This document shows, one piece after another, positions 25,939-32,333 of a stretch of 64,000 bases of DNA (positions within the stretch are counted from its first letter, which is position 1; every line of letters starts with the position of its first letter). The notes beneath the pieces were generated by a model. That model was not told the origin of the DNA, made no database searches, and worked only from the letters and a program-made list of their open reading frames with translations. This DNA is from Avichristensenella sp031549905 (GTDB lineage Bacteria; Bacillota; Clostridia; Christensenellales; Aristaeellaceae), in the NCBI GenBank assembly GCA_031549905.1, contig JAVBPC010000012.1, positions 62,001 through 126,000 of the forward strand, written 5' to 3'. The position numbers were made by a program, and so were the translations under genes.

Positions 25939-26925
25939 TTACTTCATGTCAATCGGCAGCCCGAACCCGGCGTGCTTTTCTTGCATGATGCCGCCGATTG
26001 TTTCCCGCAGCCCTGTCATCCATTCCGGCTCGCAGTCCCACTTTTCATGGGTCGCGCGCAGGCAGCGGGCATACCCGTACAGGTTCACAAACCGGCGGAA
26101 GGCAGGCATCCAGGCAGCCATTTCCGGGTCCAGCGGCCTTTCCGTTTGGTACCCCTCCAGGAAACATGCGGTAGCTTGCACCCGGTGCTGCTCCGGCAGC
26201 TCTTCGCGGATGCTATCCAGCGCCTGTTCCACATCGGCAGCGTACCAGAAAACCATGGCATCATCAAAATCGATCGGGGTACACAGGTCGGAAGCCGCGT
26301 CATAGAACACGTTGTCCAGTTCAAAGTCATAGTGAATCAGGCCGTAGGTTTCGTCCGACAGCGGCAGCGCGCCAAGGCATTCGCGCAGCAGCCGGACCTC
26401 TTTCAGCGCTTCCGGCGCGGCGGCGCAGGCGGCAAGCGTCGCCTCGCACCAGTCAAGCCGGTCGCTCCACGACGGACGCCCGGGCGCGCGGTAGCCCTGG
26501 CTGAGACGGTGCAGCCTGCCCAGCGACTGCCCATAGCGGCGGTATACGCCATCCGCATAGTCCACGCGGTCCAGCCGCTTCCCCCGCGCCTTTTCAAACA
26601 GTACCGCAGCATAGACGCCCCACGGCGTATCCGCCGCGATCACCGCTTCGCCGTTCATCGCTTGAACAGGTTTCACGCACGGGTACCCCTGCGTTTCCAG
26701 GTAGCGCAAAAATTCCGTCTCTGCCATGATCTGCGCGGCGGGCTTTTCCGTTTCGGGCGTTATACGCAGGAAAAAGCGGGCGTCCCCGACATCCACGGTA
26801 TACACCGCGTTCGCCGAACTGCGGAAAAAGTGAATCTCCGGCTCCTGCCCGCCGCCAAGGTTCCAATGGCCGCACATCATCCTAGCAAGGTTTTCATTTT
26901 CAAACAGGTGTTTAAACTGCATCAT
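25939..26925 (-). CDS. phosphotransferase enzyme family protein (APH/choline-kinase fold)
   Basis: A 328-residue small-molecule kinase. The catalytic loop GLIHYDFELDNVFYD (His-x-Asp-x4-Asn, near residue 200) and the metal-binding IDFDDA (near 220) are intact. The family includes aminoglycoside phosphotransferases, homoserine/choline kinases and CotS-like spore proteins; the substrate cannot be told from sequence. Two adjacent ATGs (26925, 26922) follow AAAGGAG at a long spacing. The 200 bases upstream hold a promoter, a tiny reading frame and a terminator hairpin, suggesting attenuation. Confidence 0.85.
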   Translation of the reverse strand: MMQFKHLFENENLARMMCGHWNLGGGQEPEIHFFRSSANAVYTVDVGDARFFLRITPETEKPAAQIMAETEFLRYLETQGYPCVKPVQAMNGEAVIAADTPWGVYAAVLFEKARGKRLDRVDYADGVYRRYGQSLGRLHRLSQGYRAPGRPSWSDRLDWCEATLAACAAAPEALKEVRLLRECLGALPLSDETYGLIHYDFELDNVFYDAASDLCTPIDFDDAMVFWYAADVEQALDSIREELPEQHRVQATACFLEGYQTERPLDPEMAAWMPAFRRFVNLYGYARCLRATHEKWDCEPEWMTGLRETIGGIMQEKHAGFGLPIDMK

Positions 26926-26956
26926 GAGGTGGTATCTCCTTTCGCTCTAAAGGCGC

Positions 26957-26983
26957 AAAAAACCGCAAGCGAAACGCCTGCGG
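26957..26983 (-). terminator. terminator or attenuator just upstream of the kinase gene
   Basis: Minus-strand stem CCGCAGGCG / CGCTTGCGG (nine pairs, one G-U), three-base loop, TTTTTT. It ends dCTP deaminase transcription and, since a promoter lies upstream of it at 27115-27143, it would also stop kinase transcription unless bypassed. A second strong hairpin, GCGGGCGG / CCGCCCGC, is at 27018-27037. Confidence 0.75.
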
Positions 26984-27042
26984 CCTGTGTATTGTTTTGC
27001 AGCAGTTCACGCCCAAAGCGGGCGGTATCCGCCCGCGGTTAT

Positions 27043-27084
27043 TCAGCTGTCCGCCACCTCATTGCGTATCATCCGACGGTTCAT
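27043..27084 (-). CDS. possible 13-residue leader peptide
   Basis: ATG 27084 is preceded by GAAGGGAGTGAGCGAC, a well-spaced ribosome site, and encodes MNRRMIRNEVADS followed by TGA. It lies between a TATACA-17-TATACT promoter and two hairpins ahead of the kinase gene. Size and place fit a regulatory leader peptide; no proof of translation. Confidence 0.3.
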   Translation of the reverse strand: MNRRMIRNEVADS

Positions 27085-27114
27085 GTCGCTCACTCCCTTC
27101 GGAATTATGGATGC

Positions 27115-27143
27115 AGTATACCACGACTCAGCCCAAATGTATA
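27115..27143 (-). promoter_or_regulatory. possible promoter for the kinase leader
   Basis: Minus-strand TATACA (27138-27143), 17-base spacer, TATACT (27115-27120). It overlaps the last codons of dCTP deaminase. Confidence 0.4.
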
Positions 27144-27670
27144 TCCTCATCCAATTGGATAAGGGAACCCGTCGCGCTCCTTTGCCCCTGATACTTTCCC
27201 CGGTAAGGCTTTTCCGCATCCCTGTCCAGTTGCGCGAACACCAGCTGCCCCACCCTGCGCCCGGCTTGCAGCTCAATCGCGCAGCTGCTGGCGTTGAACA
27301 GCTCCAGCGTGATTTCGCCCTCAAACCCCGGATCGACCCACCCGGCGTTCTGTATGAACAGCCCAAGCCGGCCGATGGAGCTGCGGCCCTCCACAAAGGC
27401 AGTCATGTTGTCGGGCAGGCGGAAGTACTCCATCGTTGTCGCCAGCACGAATTGGCCCGGCAGCAGCAGGAAGCGCTCGGAGGCGATGTTGCGGTACTGC
27501 ACCTTCGTATCCATCCGCAGGATGGCATTGCTGCCAGCCTCCACCACGCTGAATGTGTTGCCCAGGCGAATATCCACGCTGGCGGGCTGTATCTGGAAAT
27601 CCTCCAGCGGATCGATGCCAAGCTGCCCGCTGCGCAGCAGAGAGCGGATGGTCTTGTCCGAAAGGATCAT
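27128..27670 (-). CDS. dcd: dCTP deaminase
   Basis: A 180-residue enzyme that deaminates dCTP to dUTP (some homologues also hydrolyse it to dUMP). The family core is clear: QPASVDIRLGNTF (near 28), FVEGRSSIGRLGLFIQNAGWVDPGFEGEITLEL (near 107-140), with the catalytic Glu in FEGEITLEL. Length is normal. ATG 27670 has AGGAGGCGC upstream; the longer track reading is rejected. It lies 11 bases after the N-acetyltransferase stop and shares its promoter. Confidence 0.93.
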   Translation of the reverse strand: MILSDKTIRSLLRSGQLGIDPLEDFQIQPASVDIRLGNTFSVVEAGSNAILRMDTKVQYRNIASERFLLLPGQFVLATTMEYFRLPDNMTAFVEGRSSIGRLGLFIQNAGWVDPGFEGEITLELFNASSCAIELQAGRRVGQLVFAQLDRDAEKPYRGKYQGQRSATGSLIQLDEDIHLG

Positions 27671-27681
27671 GGGCGCGCCTC

Positions 27682-28461
27682 CTATACGATGCTTGCGGGG
27701 TAACGGTTTATGCCAAACATGGTTTTGATCCGCTGCCGTCTGGCTTCCTGCGTTTCTTCTTCCCATGCGGTGACGGTCTCACCGTCGAACATCTTGAAGG
27801 TGTCGCCATCCAGCGTATTTCGGCCTGTGGCGGTGCGCAGGCATACCATTGCCTGCTTGTTGAAGGGCGAATCCGCCGCGTGTTCGCAGTAAAATGATGT
27901 GGTGATGAAGTCTTTGGTCAGCTGCGGTTCCTCTGTGAAGGAAAAGATGGAAAACCATTCGCCGTGTTTCCACACCTTGACCACCCAGCCTAAAAACGCA
28001 TCCAGATCAAGGCGGTAGCGCATTTCGCCCTGCCACTGCTCCACGCCGTATGTCATCTCAAGGGGATAGTTGGGCGAGCCGGACCCGACCCCCACATCGC
28101 ACATCCAGCGGCCTTCCCGGCCCGGAATCTCCACACCCAGCACATGGTGCCGCCGCTTGGGGATTTCCTTTTCATCCGCCAGAAACCTGGCAAAATAGTC
28201 CGTTACAAAAAAACCGAGGCCGCGCAGCAACTGGCCGTACAGCTCGTTCAGTTCAAAGCAATAGCCACCCCTGCGGCGGGTTACGATCTTGTCAAACAGC
28301 GCGTCCGCATCCAGCGAAAGCGGCACGCCGGCAATGATATCCAAGTTTTCATAGGGCACCGTGGTAAGGTGGGCAAACTGCAGCGCCTTAAGCAGTTCAG
28401 GCGTAGGGGTTCTGTTTCCCTTGTACCCAATGCGCTTCAGATACGCATCCACATCAATCAT
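27682..28461 (-). CDS. nat: arylamine N-acetyltransferase
   Basis: A 259-residue NAT-family enzyme that moves acetyl from acetyl-CoA to arylamines or hydrazines. The catalytic triad is visible: Cys in RRGGYCFELN (near residue 67), His in RRHHVLGV (near 105) and Asp in WMCDVGVGSG (near 122). N-terminal VDAYLKRIGYKG and TVPYENLDI are also family-typical. The start MIDVDAY at 28461 has GGGAGGG upstream. First gene of a two-gene unit with dcd. Confidence 0.92.
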   Translation of the reverse strand: MIDVDAYLKRIGYKGNRTPTPELLKALQFAHLTTVPYENLDIIAGVPLSLDADALFDKIVTRRRGGYCFELNELYGQLLRGLGFFVTDYFARFLADEKEIPKRRHHVLGVEIPGREGRWMCDVGVGSGSPNYPLEMTYGVEQWQGEMRYRLDLDAFLGWVVKVWKHGEWFSIFSFTEEPQLTKDFITTSFYCEHAADSPFNKQAMVCLRTATGRNTLDGDTFKMFDGETVTAWEEETQEARRQRIKTMFGINRYPASIV

Positions 28462-28492
28462 GAAGTTCCCTCCCGGCAAAGGCATTTGTGAC

Positions 28493-28521
28493 ATCATAGG
28501 GCATGTATGAACAATTGTCAA
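28493..28521 (-). promoter_or_regulatory. promoter of the nat-dcd unit
   Basis: Minus-strand TTGACA (28516-28521), 17-base spacer, TATGAT (28493-28498); the -35 overlaps the nagA stop codon. Confidence 0.82.
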
Positions 28522-29678
28522 AGGAGCTTTCCCCGGACCATGACCATCTTCACGTTGATATCCTCATCAAACAGCACCAGATCCGCGTCAAACCCTTTCT
28601 CCACGCGCCCTTTTTGCGCCGCACCCACCCGCCTGGCCGGGTTTTCCGTGGCCATGCGCACGGCGTGCGGCAAGGAAATGCCCGCAGCCCACAGGGTATG
28701 CACCAGCCGATTCATCGTGGCGGCGCTGCCCGCAAACGCGGAGCGGTCCGTAAGCTTCATCACCCCATCTTCATACAGGGCGGGAACGCCGTTTTTCTGC
28801 ATGACGATGGTTCCCTCCGCCATGGCATATGCGGAAAACTCCAGGCCATCGGTAACGGCGTACATGCCGTCAGCGCCTTTGCAGCGGTAGATGAGCGACA
28901 GCAGAGACAGCGGCAGATGGCGGCCGTCAGCGATGACCTGCACCGTAAGTTCGGGCAGGTTCAGGCCCGCCTCCACCACGCCGGGCACGCGGTACGCGTT
29001 TTTGCGCACCACGCCGGAGCAGCCGGAATACAAGTGCGTCACATCGGAAAAGCCGTGGCGAATGGACGCTTCGGCCTGGTCGTACGTTGCATCGGAATGG
29101 GCGATGGATACCACCGTGCCCTGATCCGCAAGCCGCCGCGCCAGCGGGAAAGCGCCGTCAAGCTCCGGCGCGATGCCCATCATGCGCAGAATGGGCCGGT
29201 AGCGCAGCAGCGGCGACAGGTCCGCCTGCGACGGCACAAGCAGGGTTTCCGGCGCCTGCGCGCCGCTTTGCGCCTTTGACAGGCAAGGTCCTTCCAGGTG
29301 CAGGCCCAGGATGTTCGCCTTGCAGCGCTCCGAAGCCATTGCATCCTGAACCGCCTGCGCCATCTTTGTCATGTCCGGGATGGGCATGCTCAGCGCCGTG
29401 GGCAAAAAGGATGTGGTGCCGTACGCCGCGTGTGCGTCGCCCATTTGGATGATCGCATCCTCCGTACCCTCCATGGCGCTGACGCCCCCGCCGCCGTGAA
29501 TGTGCAGATCGATGAACCCGGGCGACAGGTACATGCCCCGGCCGTCGATCACCGTATCGCCCGGCGCGGGGGCAACGTGTGCGCAGACATCCGCGATGCG
29601 GCCGCCTTGCACAACGACGCAGCTGTCCACCTGCTCAAAGGGCGTAAGGACCTTTACATTTTTGAAAATGATGGCCAT
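28518..29678 (-). CDS. nagA: N-acetylglucosamine-6-phosphate deacetylase
   Basis: A 386-residue amidohydrolase that converts GlcNAc-6-P to GlcN-6-P and acetate. Visible motifs: metal site DLHIHGGGG (near residue 57), HLEGPCLS (near 128; metal Glu), AHSDAT (near 195), VTDGLEFS (near 275, catalytic Asp) and the C-terminal G-x-DADLVLFDED. ATG 29678 has AAGGAGCC upstream. No nagB or nagE gene is adjacent. An 18-codon reading frame with its own ribosome site lies just upstream. Confidence 0.93.
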   Translation of the reverse strand: MAIIFKNVKVLTPFEQVDSCVVVQGGRIADVCAHVAPAPGDTVIDGRGMYLSPGFIDLHIHGGGGVSAMEGTEDAIIQMGDAHAAYGTTSFLPTALSMPIPDMTKMAQAVQDAMASERCKANILGLHLEGPCLSKAQSGAQAPETLLVPSQADLSPLLRYRPILRMMGIAPELDGAFPLARRLADQGTVVSIAHSDATYDQAEASIRHGFSDVTHLYSGCSGVVRKNAYRVPGVVEAGLNLPELTVQVIADGRHLPLSLLSLIYRCKGADGMYAVTDGLEFSAYAMAEGTIVMQKNGVPALYEDGVMKLTDRSAFAGSAATMNRLVHTLWAAGISLPHAVRMATENPARRVGAAQKGRVEKGFDADLVLFDEDINVKMVMVRGKLL

Positions 29679-29700
29679 GGGACGGCTCCTTTCGAGGGGA

Positions 29701-29757
29701 TTAGTCAAAAATCTCCCGCCGATACAGCGCGGCGCTGGCGGCGTAAGGCAGCGGCAT
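29701..29757 (-). CDS. possible 18-residue peptide upstream of nagA
   Basis: ATG 29757 follows ACGGGAGGACGCC and encodes MPLPYAASAALYRREIFD then TAA, ending 22 bases before nagA. It lies downstream of an extended -10 at 29794-29802. It could be a leader or coupling peptide; no family match is known to me. Confidence 0.35.
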   Translation of the reverse strand: MPLPYAASAALYRREIFD

Positions 29758-29793
29758 GGCGTCCTCCCGTTTTCCGGTTTGTGTATTCATCAT

Positions 29794-29802
29794 AGCATAA
29801 CA
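29794..29802 (-). promoter_or_regulatory. extended -10 promoter for nagA
   Basis: Minus-strand TGTTATGCT (TG-N-TATGCT), about 40 bases before the small reading frame and 115 bases before nagA. No good -35. Confidence 0.42.
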
Positions 29803-29830
29803 CATGCGGTCCCGCCGCGCCACAGCAAAC

Positions 29831-30118
29831 TCAGCCGTGATCGCAGAAATGCCTGCGCAAGGTATGGATGATCTCTTCGGCCCTATGGTCGGCAATGCGA
29901 TAGGTAACGCTTTGGCCGGTCTTTTGCGAATCCAGGATGCCGTGCGCACGGAGCAGTGCCAGGTGCTGTGACAGCGCGGATTGCCCGATGCCAGGCACAA
30001 AGGCCGCGATCTCGCCGACTGTCATCTCCCTTTCCATCAGCGCACAGAAGATCATCAGCCGGTGCTCATTGGCCAAGACCTTGAGAAGATCCGCCACTTG
30101 CTTTGCCCTGCCTTCCAT
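29831..30118 (-). CDS. ArsR-family regulator with BigR/SqrR-type cysteines
   Basis: A 95-residue winged-helix repressor: VLANEHRLMIFCALMEREMTVGEIA, recognition helix IGQSALSQHLALLRAHGIL, wing TGQSVTYRIAD, C-terminal helix ending HTLRRHFCDHG. It lacks the ELCVCD metal site. Cys25 (in RLMIFC) and Cys92 (in HFC) sit at the two positions that form the disulfide or polysulfide in BigR/SqrR/YgaV sensors, so it likely senses sulfane sulfur or redox state. ATG 30118 has AAGGAGGCG upstream. It overlaps the NapH-like gene by 53 bases. Confidence 0.87.
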   Translation of the reverse strand: MEGRAKQVADLLKVLANEHRLMIFCALMEREMTVGEIAAFVPGIGQSALSQHLALLRAHGILDSQKTGQSVTYRIADHRAEEIIHTLRRHFCDHG

Positions 30119-30695
30119 GTTGCGCCGCCTCCTTGCTGTTCTTTAATTTGCAGATGCCCTGGGTCATGGTGCCCATAGGGCAATAGACGCACCAGCTTCG
30201 GGGCCGGAACAGCGTCATCGTGATCAGACCCAGCACCGTGGATGTCAGCATCACGCCATAGAAACCGAATGCGAACTGCGTAACCCATGGGGCTGCCGGC
30301 GCGGTGTTCGCCCAATGCCAGGGCAGTTTGAATGCCCATAGCAGCGTGACCGCTTCCTTTAGCGGCGCACCCGCGAATACCAGATAGGTGTTGTAGATCA
30401 TCAGGCCAAACATCGCCATAAAGAAGGCCAGGAAACCGTAGCGGAACCATGCGCTGCGCAAAAATGCGGGCGGCTGCTTCTTGCGGGACATGTGCATCCT
30501 TTCGCCCAGCAGCGCAAACAGCTGCCCCCTGCCACAGTAGCGGTTGCAGTAGGCTTTACCGCCGCCAAAGACTGCAACCAGCAGCGGCGTAATGAAGCAG
30601 ATCAGGCCCAGCCAGGCGAATAGAATATTGAAGAAGCCCAGAATCAGGTAGGCGCTTGAAAATATCCACAGGTAATCATGCCAACGCTTTTTCAT
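30066..30695 (-). CDS. NapH/CcoG-like membrane electron-transfer protein
   Basis: A 209-residue protein with about four membrane spans and two cysteine pairs, AYCNRYCGRGQ (near 50) and SWCVYCPMGTMTQ (near 168), in the pattern of NapH/NosR/CcoG-type proteins, where each motif lies next to a span. It likely passes electrons across or along the membrane. ATG 30695 overlaps the ferredoxin stop as ATGA. Its tail overlaps the ArsR gene in another frame. Partner and final acceptor are unknown. Confidence 0.82.
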   Translation of the reverse strand: MKKRWHDYLWIFSSAYLILGFFNILFAWLGLICFITPLLVAVFGGGKAYCNRYCGRGQLFALLGERMHMSRKKQPPAFLRSAWFRYGFLAFFMAMFGLMIYNTYLVFAGAPLKEAVTLLWAFKLPWHWANTAPAAPWVTQFAFGFYGVMLTSTVLGLITMTLFRPRSWCVYCPMGTMTQGICKLKNSKEAAQHGRQGKASGGSSQGLGQ

Positions 30696-30898
30696 ACCGC
30701 TGCCTCCCGCGCTTTGATGGCAATGACCCCTGCCGGGCAGGCTTTGCCGCACACGCCGCAGCCAACGCACAGCGCCGCATCCACCCGCGCCCACATCCCT
30801 TTATACACCGATATTGCTTGCCTCGGGCAGGCCTTGACGCATACGCCGCATGCAACACACTGGTGAGAGATTACCGCAATTTTTTTGATGCTTGCCAT
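30692..30898 (-). CDS. 2[4Fe-4S] ferredoxin
   Basis: A 68-residue ferredoxin with two full CxxCxxCxxxCP clusters (CVACGVCVKACP near residue 13, CVGCGVCGKACP near 43). It is cytoplasmic and probably hands electrons to the NapH-like membrane protein encoded next. ATG 30898 has GGAGG at ideal spacing; the five-residue extension upstream is rejected. First gene of a three-gene operon ending with the ArsR sensor. Confidence 0.93.
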   Translation of the reverse strand: MASIKKIAVISHQCVACGVCVKACPRQAISVYKGMWARVDAALCVGCGVCGKACPAGVIAIKAREAAV

Positions 30899-30917
30899 GA
30901 AAACCTCCATCATAATA

Positions 30918-30931
30918 TTAGATTATTCTAA
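30918..30931 (-). promoter_or_regulatory. candidate operator of the ArsR-type regulator
   Basis: TTAGATTATTCTAA: arms TTAGA/TCTAA around four bases. It touches the -10 of the ferredoxin promoter, so a bound repressor would block transcription. Assignment to the ArsR protein encoded in the operon is inference. Confidence 0.45.
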
Positions 30932-30958
30932 ATTACTACTTTATCGAACAGTTGTCAA
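30930..30958 (-). promoter_or_regulatory. promoter of the ferredoxin operon
   Basis: Minus-strand TTGACA (30953-30958), 17-base spacer, TAATTT (30930-30935), in a markedly A/T-rich stretch. Confidence 0.68.
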
Positions 30959-30998
30959 TGGAAACCTATCGCGCACCAGGCCCCTTCTTTTTGCTGTA

Positions 30999-31027
30999 TA
31001 GACAAAAAAATAGGTTTTTCGTATAAT
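30999..31027 (+). promoter_or_regulatory. promoter of the GAF-ATPase/FtsX pair
   Basis: TAGACA (30999-31004), 17-base spacer, TATAAT (31022-31027), 64 bases before the start codon. Confidence 0.78.
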
Positions 31028-31090
31028 AGCATCAACCGCTGTAGCGCCATCATGCCTTGATTTCCCGCAATCGCAAAGGAGATATTTCGC

Positions 31091-32329
31091 ATGCAAAACA
31101 CCCCTGTCGCCCGCCCAAGCGATGTTGAGCTGCTCTACCGCATCAATCATGCCTTAGAACACACCGCCAGCTTTGAAGCGGCGGTGGATGCGGGCCTTGA
31201 TTTGATCATGCGCGCGCTTGGCGCGGAGTCGGGCACGGTATGGCTGCTGGCAGAGGATCGCAGCTTTCTGTACCCATACATCATGAAGGGGCAGTATGCC
31301 GATGCGCTGCGCAGTTTCAAACTGCCCTATGGGGAAGGCATTGCCGGCTGGGTGGTTGCGCACGGCAAAACCGAGATCATCGCGGACTGCCAAGCCGACG
31401 TGCGGTTCAGCGCAAGCGCGGACAGGCAATCCGGTTACATCACCCGCACGCTTCTGTGCGCGCCCCTGTCCACCCATGCGCACTGCATGGGCTGTGTGCA
31501 AATCATCAACAAAGCGGACGGAAGCCCCTTTTGCACCCAAGACGCCTTGCTTTGCGAATCCTTCGCCACGCTGCTGGCCACCGCCATCCAGCTTCGCGGC
31601 CTTGCGCTGTCCATTCCGGAGCGCAAGGCGCTGATGGTGCTGGAAAACATCACCAAGTGCTACCCACAAGGCAAAAAGGAAATCCAGGTGCTGCAAAGCA
31701 CCAACCTGACCGTATACCAGCATGAGTTCCTGATCATATTGGGCATGTCGGGCGCGGGCAAATCCACGCTGCTGAAAATTCTGGGCGGTATGGAGGCCCC
31801 CTCCACAGGCCGCTTGTCCGTAGACGGAAAGGAATACGCAAACGCTTCCCCACATGCCAGGGCAGCCTACCGCAGAGAGAAGATCGGCTTCATCTTTCAA
31901 TCGTATAACCTGATGAGCAACCTTACCGCCTATGAGAACATCCGCCTTGCGCTGGAGGTATCGAAAAAGCCGCTGGATGCGATCGATGAAGTTCTGGGGT
32001 GGGTTGGGCTTTCAGACAAGCGGAACAGCTTCCCCGGACAGATGAGCGGCGGGGAGCAGCAGCGGCTTGCCATTGCCCGCGCCCTTGCAAAGAAACCGGA
32101 CATCATCCTGGCTGATGAGCCGACCGGCGCGCTGGATGAAAAAACGGGCAAAGATGTATTGTTGCTGCTGGACCGCATCGCCAGGGAGAAGCTTGGCACG
32201 GTTGTGATGATCACACACAACGCCTCCTTTGCGCCGATCGCAGACCGGGTGATCCGTATGCGCAGCGGGCGCATCGATGATGTGACCTACAACCCCTATC
32301 CAAGCCCCGCCAAGCAGTGGGGGGTGTAA
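31091..32329 (+). CDS. GAF-domain fused to a MacB/LolD-type ABC ATPase
   Basis: A 412-residue fusion. Residues about 12-172 form a GAF sensor domain (INHALEHTASFEAAVDAGLDLIMRAL, YGEGIAGWVVAHGKTEII, TLLCAPL..., GCVQIINKADGSPF). Residues 185-412 are an ABC ATPase of the lipoprotein/macrolide-exporter class: Walker A GMSGAGKST (near 218), signature MSGGEQQRLAIARA (near 317), Walker B IILADEPTGALD (near 338). The partner is the FtsX-like permease 4 bases downstream. The GAF domain could let a small ligand or redox cue gate the transporter (inference). AAAGGAGAT precedes ATG 31091. Confidence 0.9.
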   Translation: MQNTPVARPSDVELLYRINHALEHTASFEAAVDAGLDLIMRALGAESGTVWLLAEDRSFLYPYIMKGQYADALRSFKLPYGEGIAGWVVAHGKTEIIADCQADVRFSASADRQSGYITRTLLCAPLSTHAHCMGCVQIINKADGSPFCTQDALLCESFATLLATAIQLRGLALSIPERKALMVLENITKCYPQGKKEIQVLQSTNLTVYQHEFLIILGMSGAGKSTLLKILGGMEAPSTGRLSVDGKEYANASPHARAAYRREKIGFIFQSYNLMSNLTAYENIRLALEVSKKPLDAIDEVLGWVGLSDKRNSFPGQMSGGEQQRLAIARALAKKPDIILADEPTGALDEKTGKDVLLLLDRIAREKLGTVVMITHNASFAPIADRVIRMRSGRIDDVTYNPYPSPAKQWGV

Positions 32330-32333
32330 CGCG

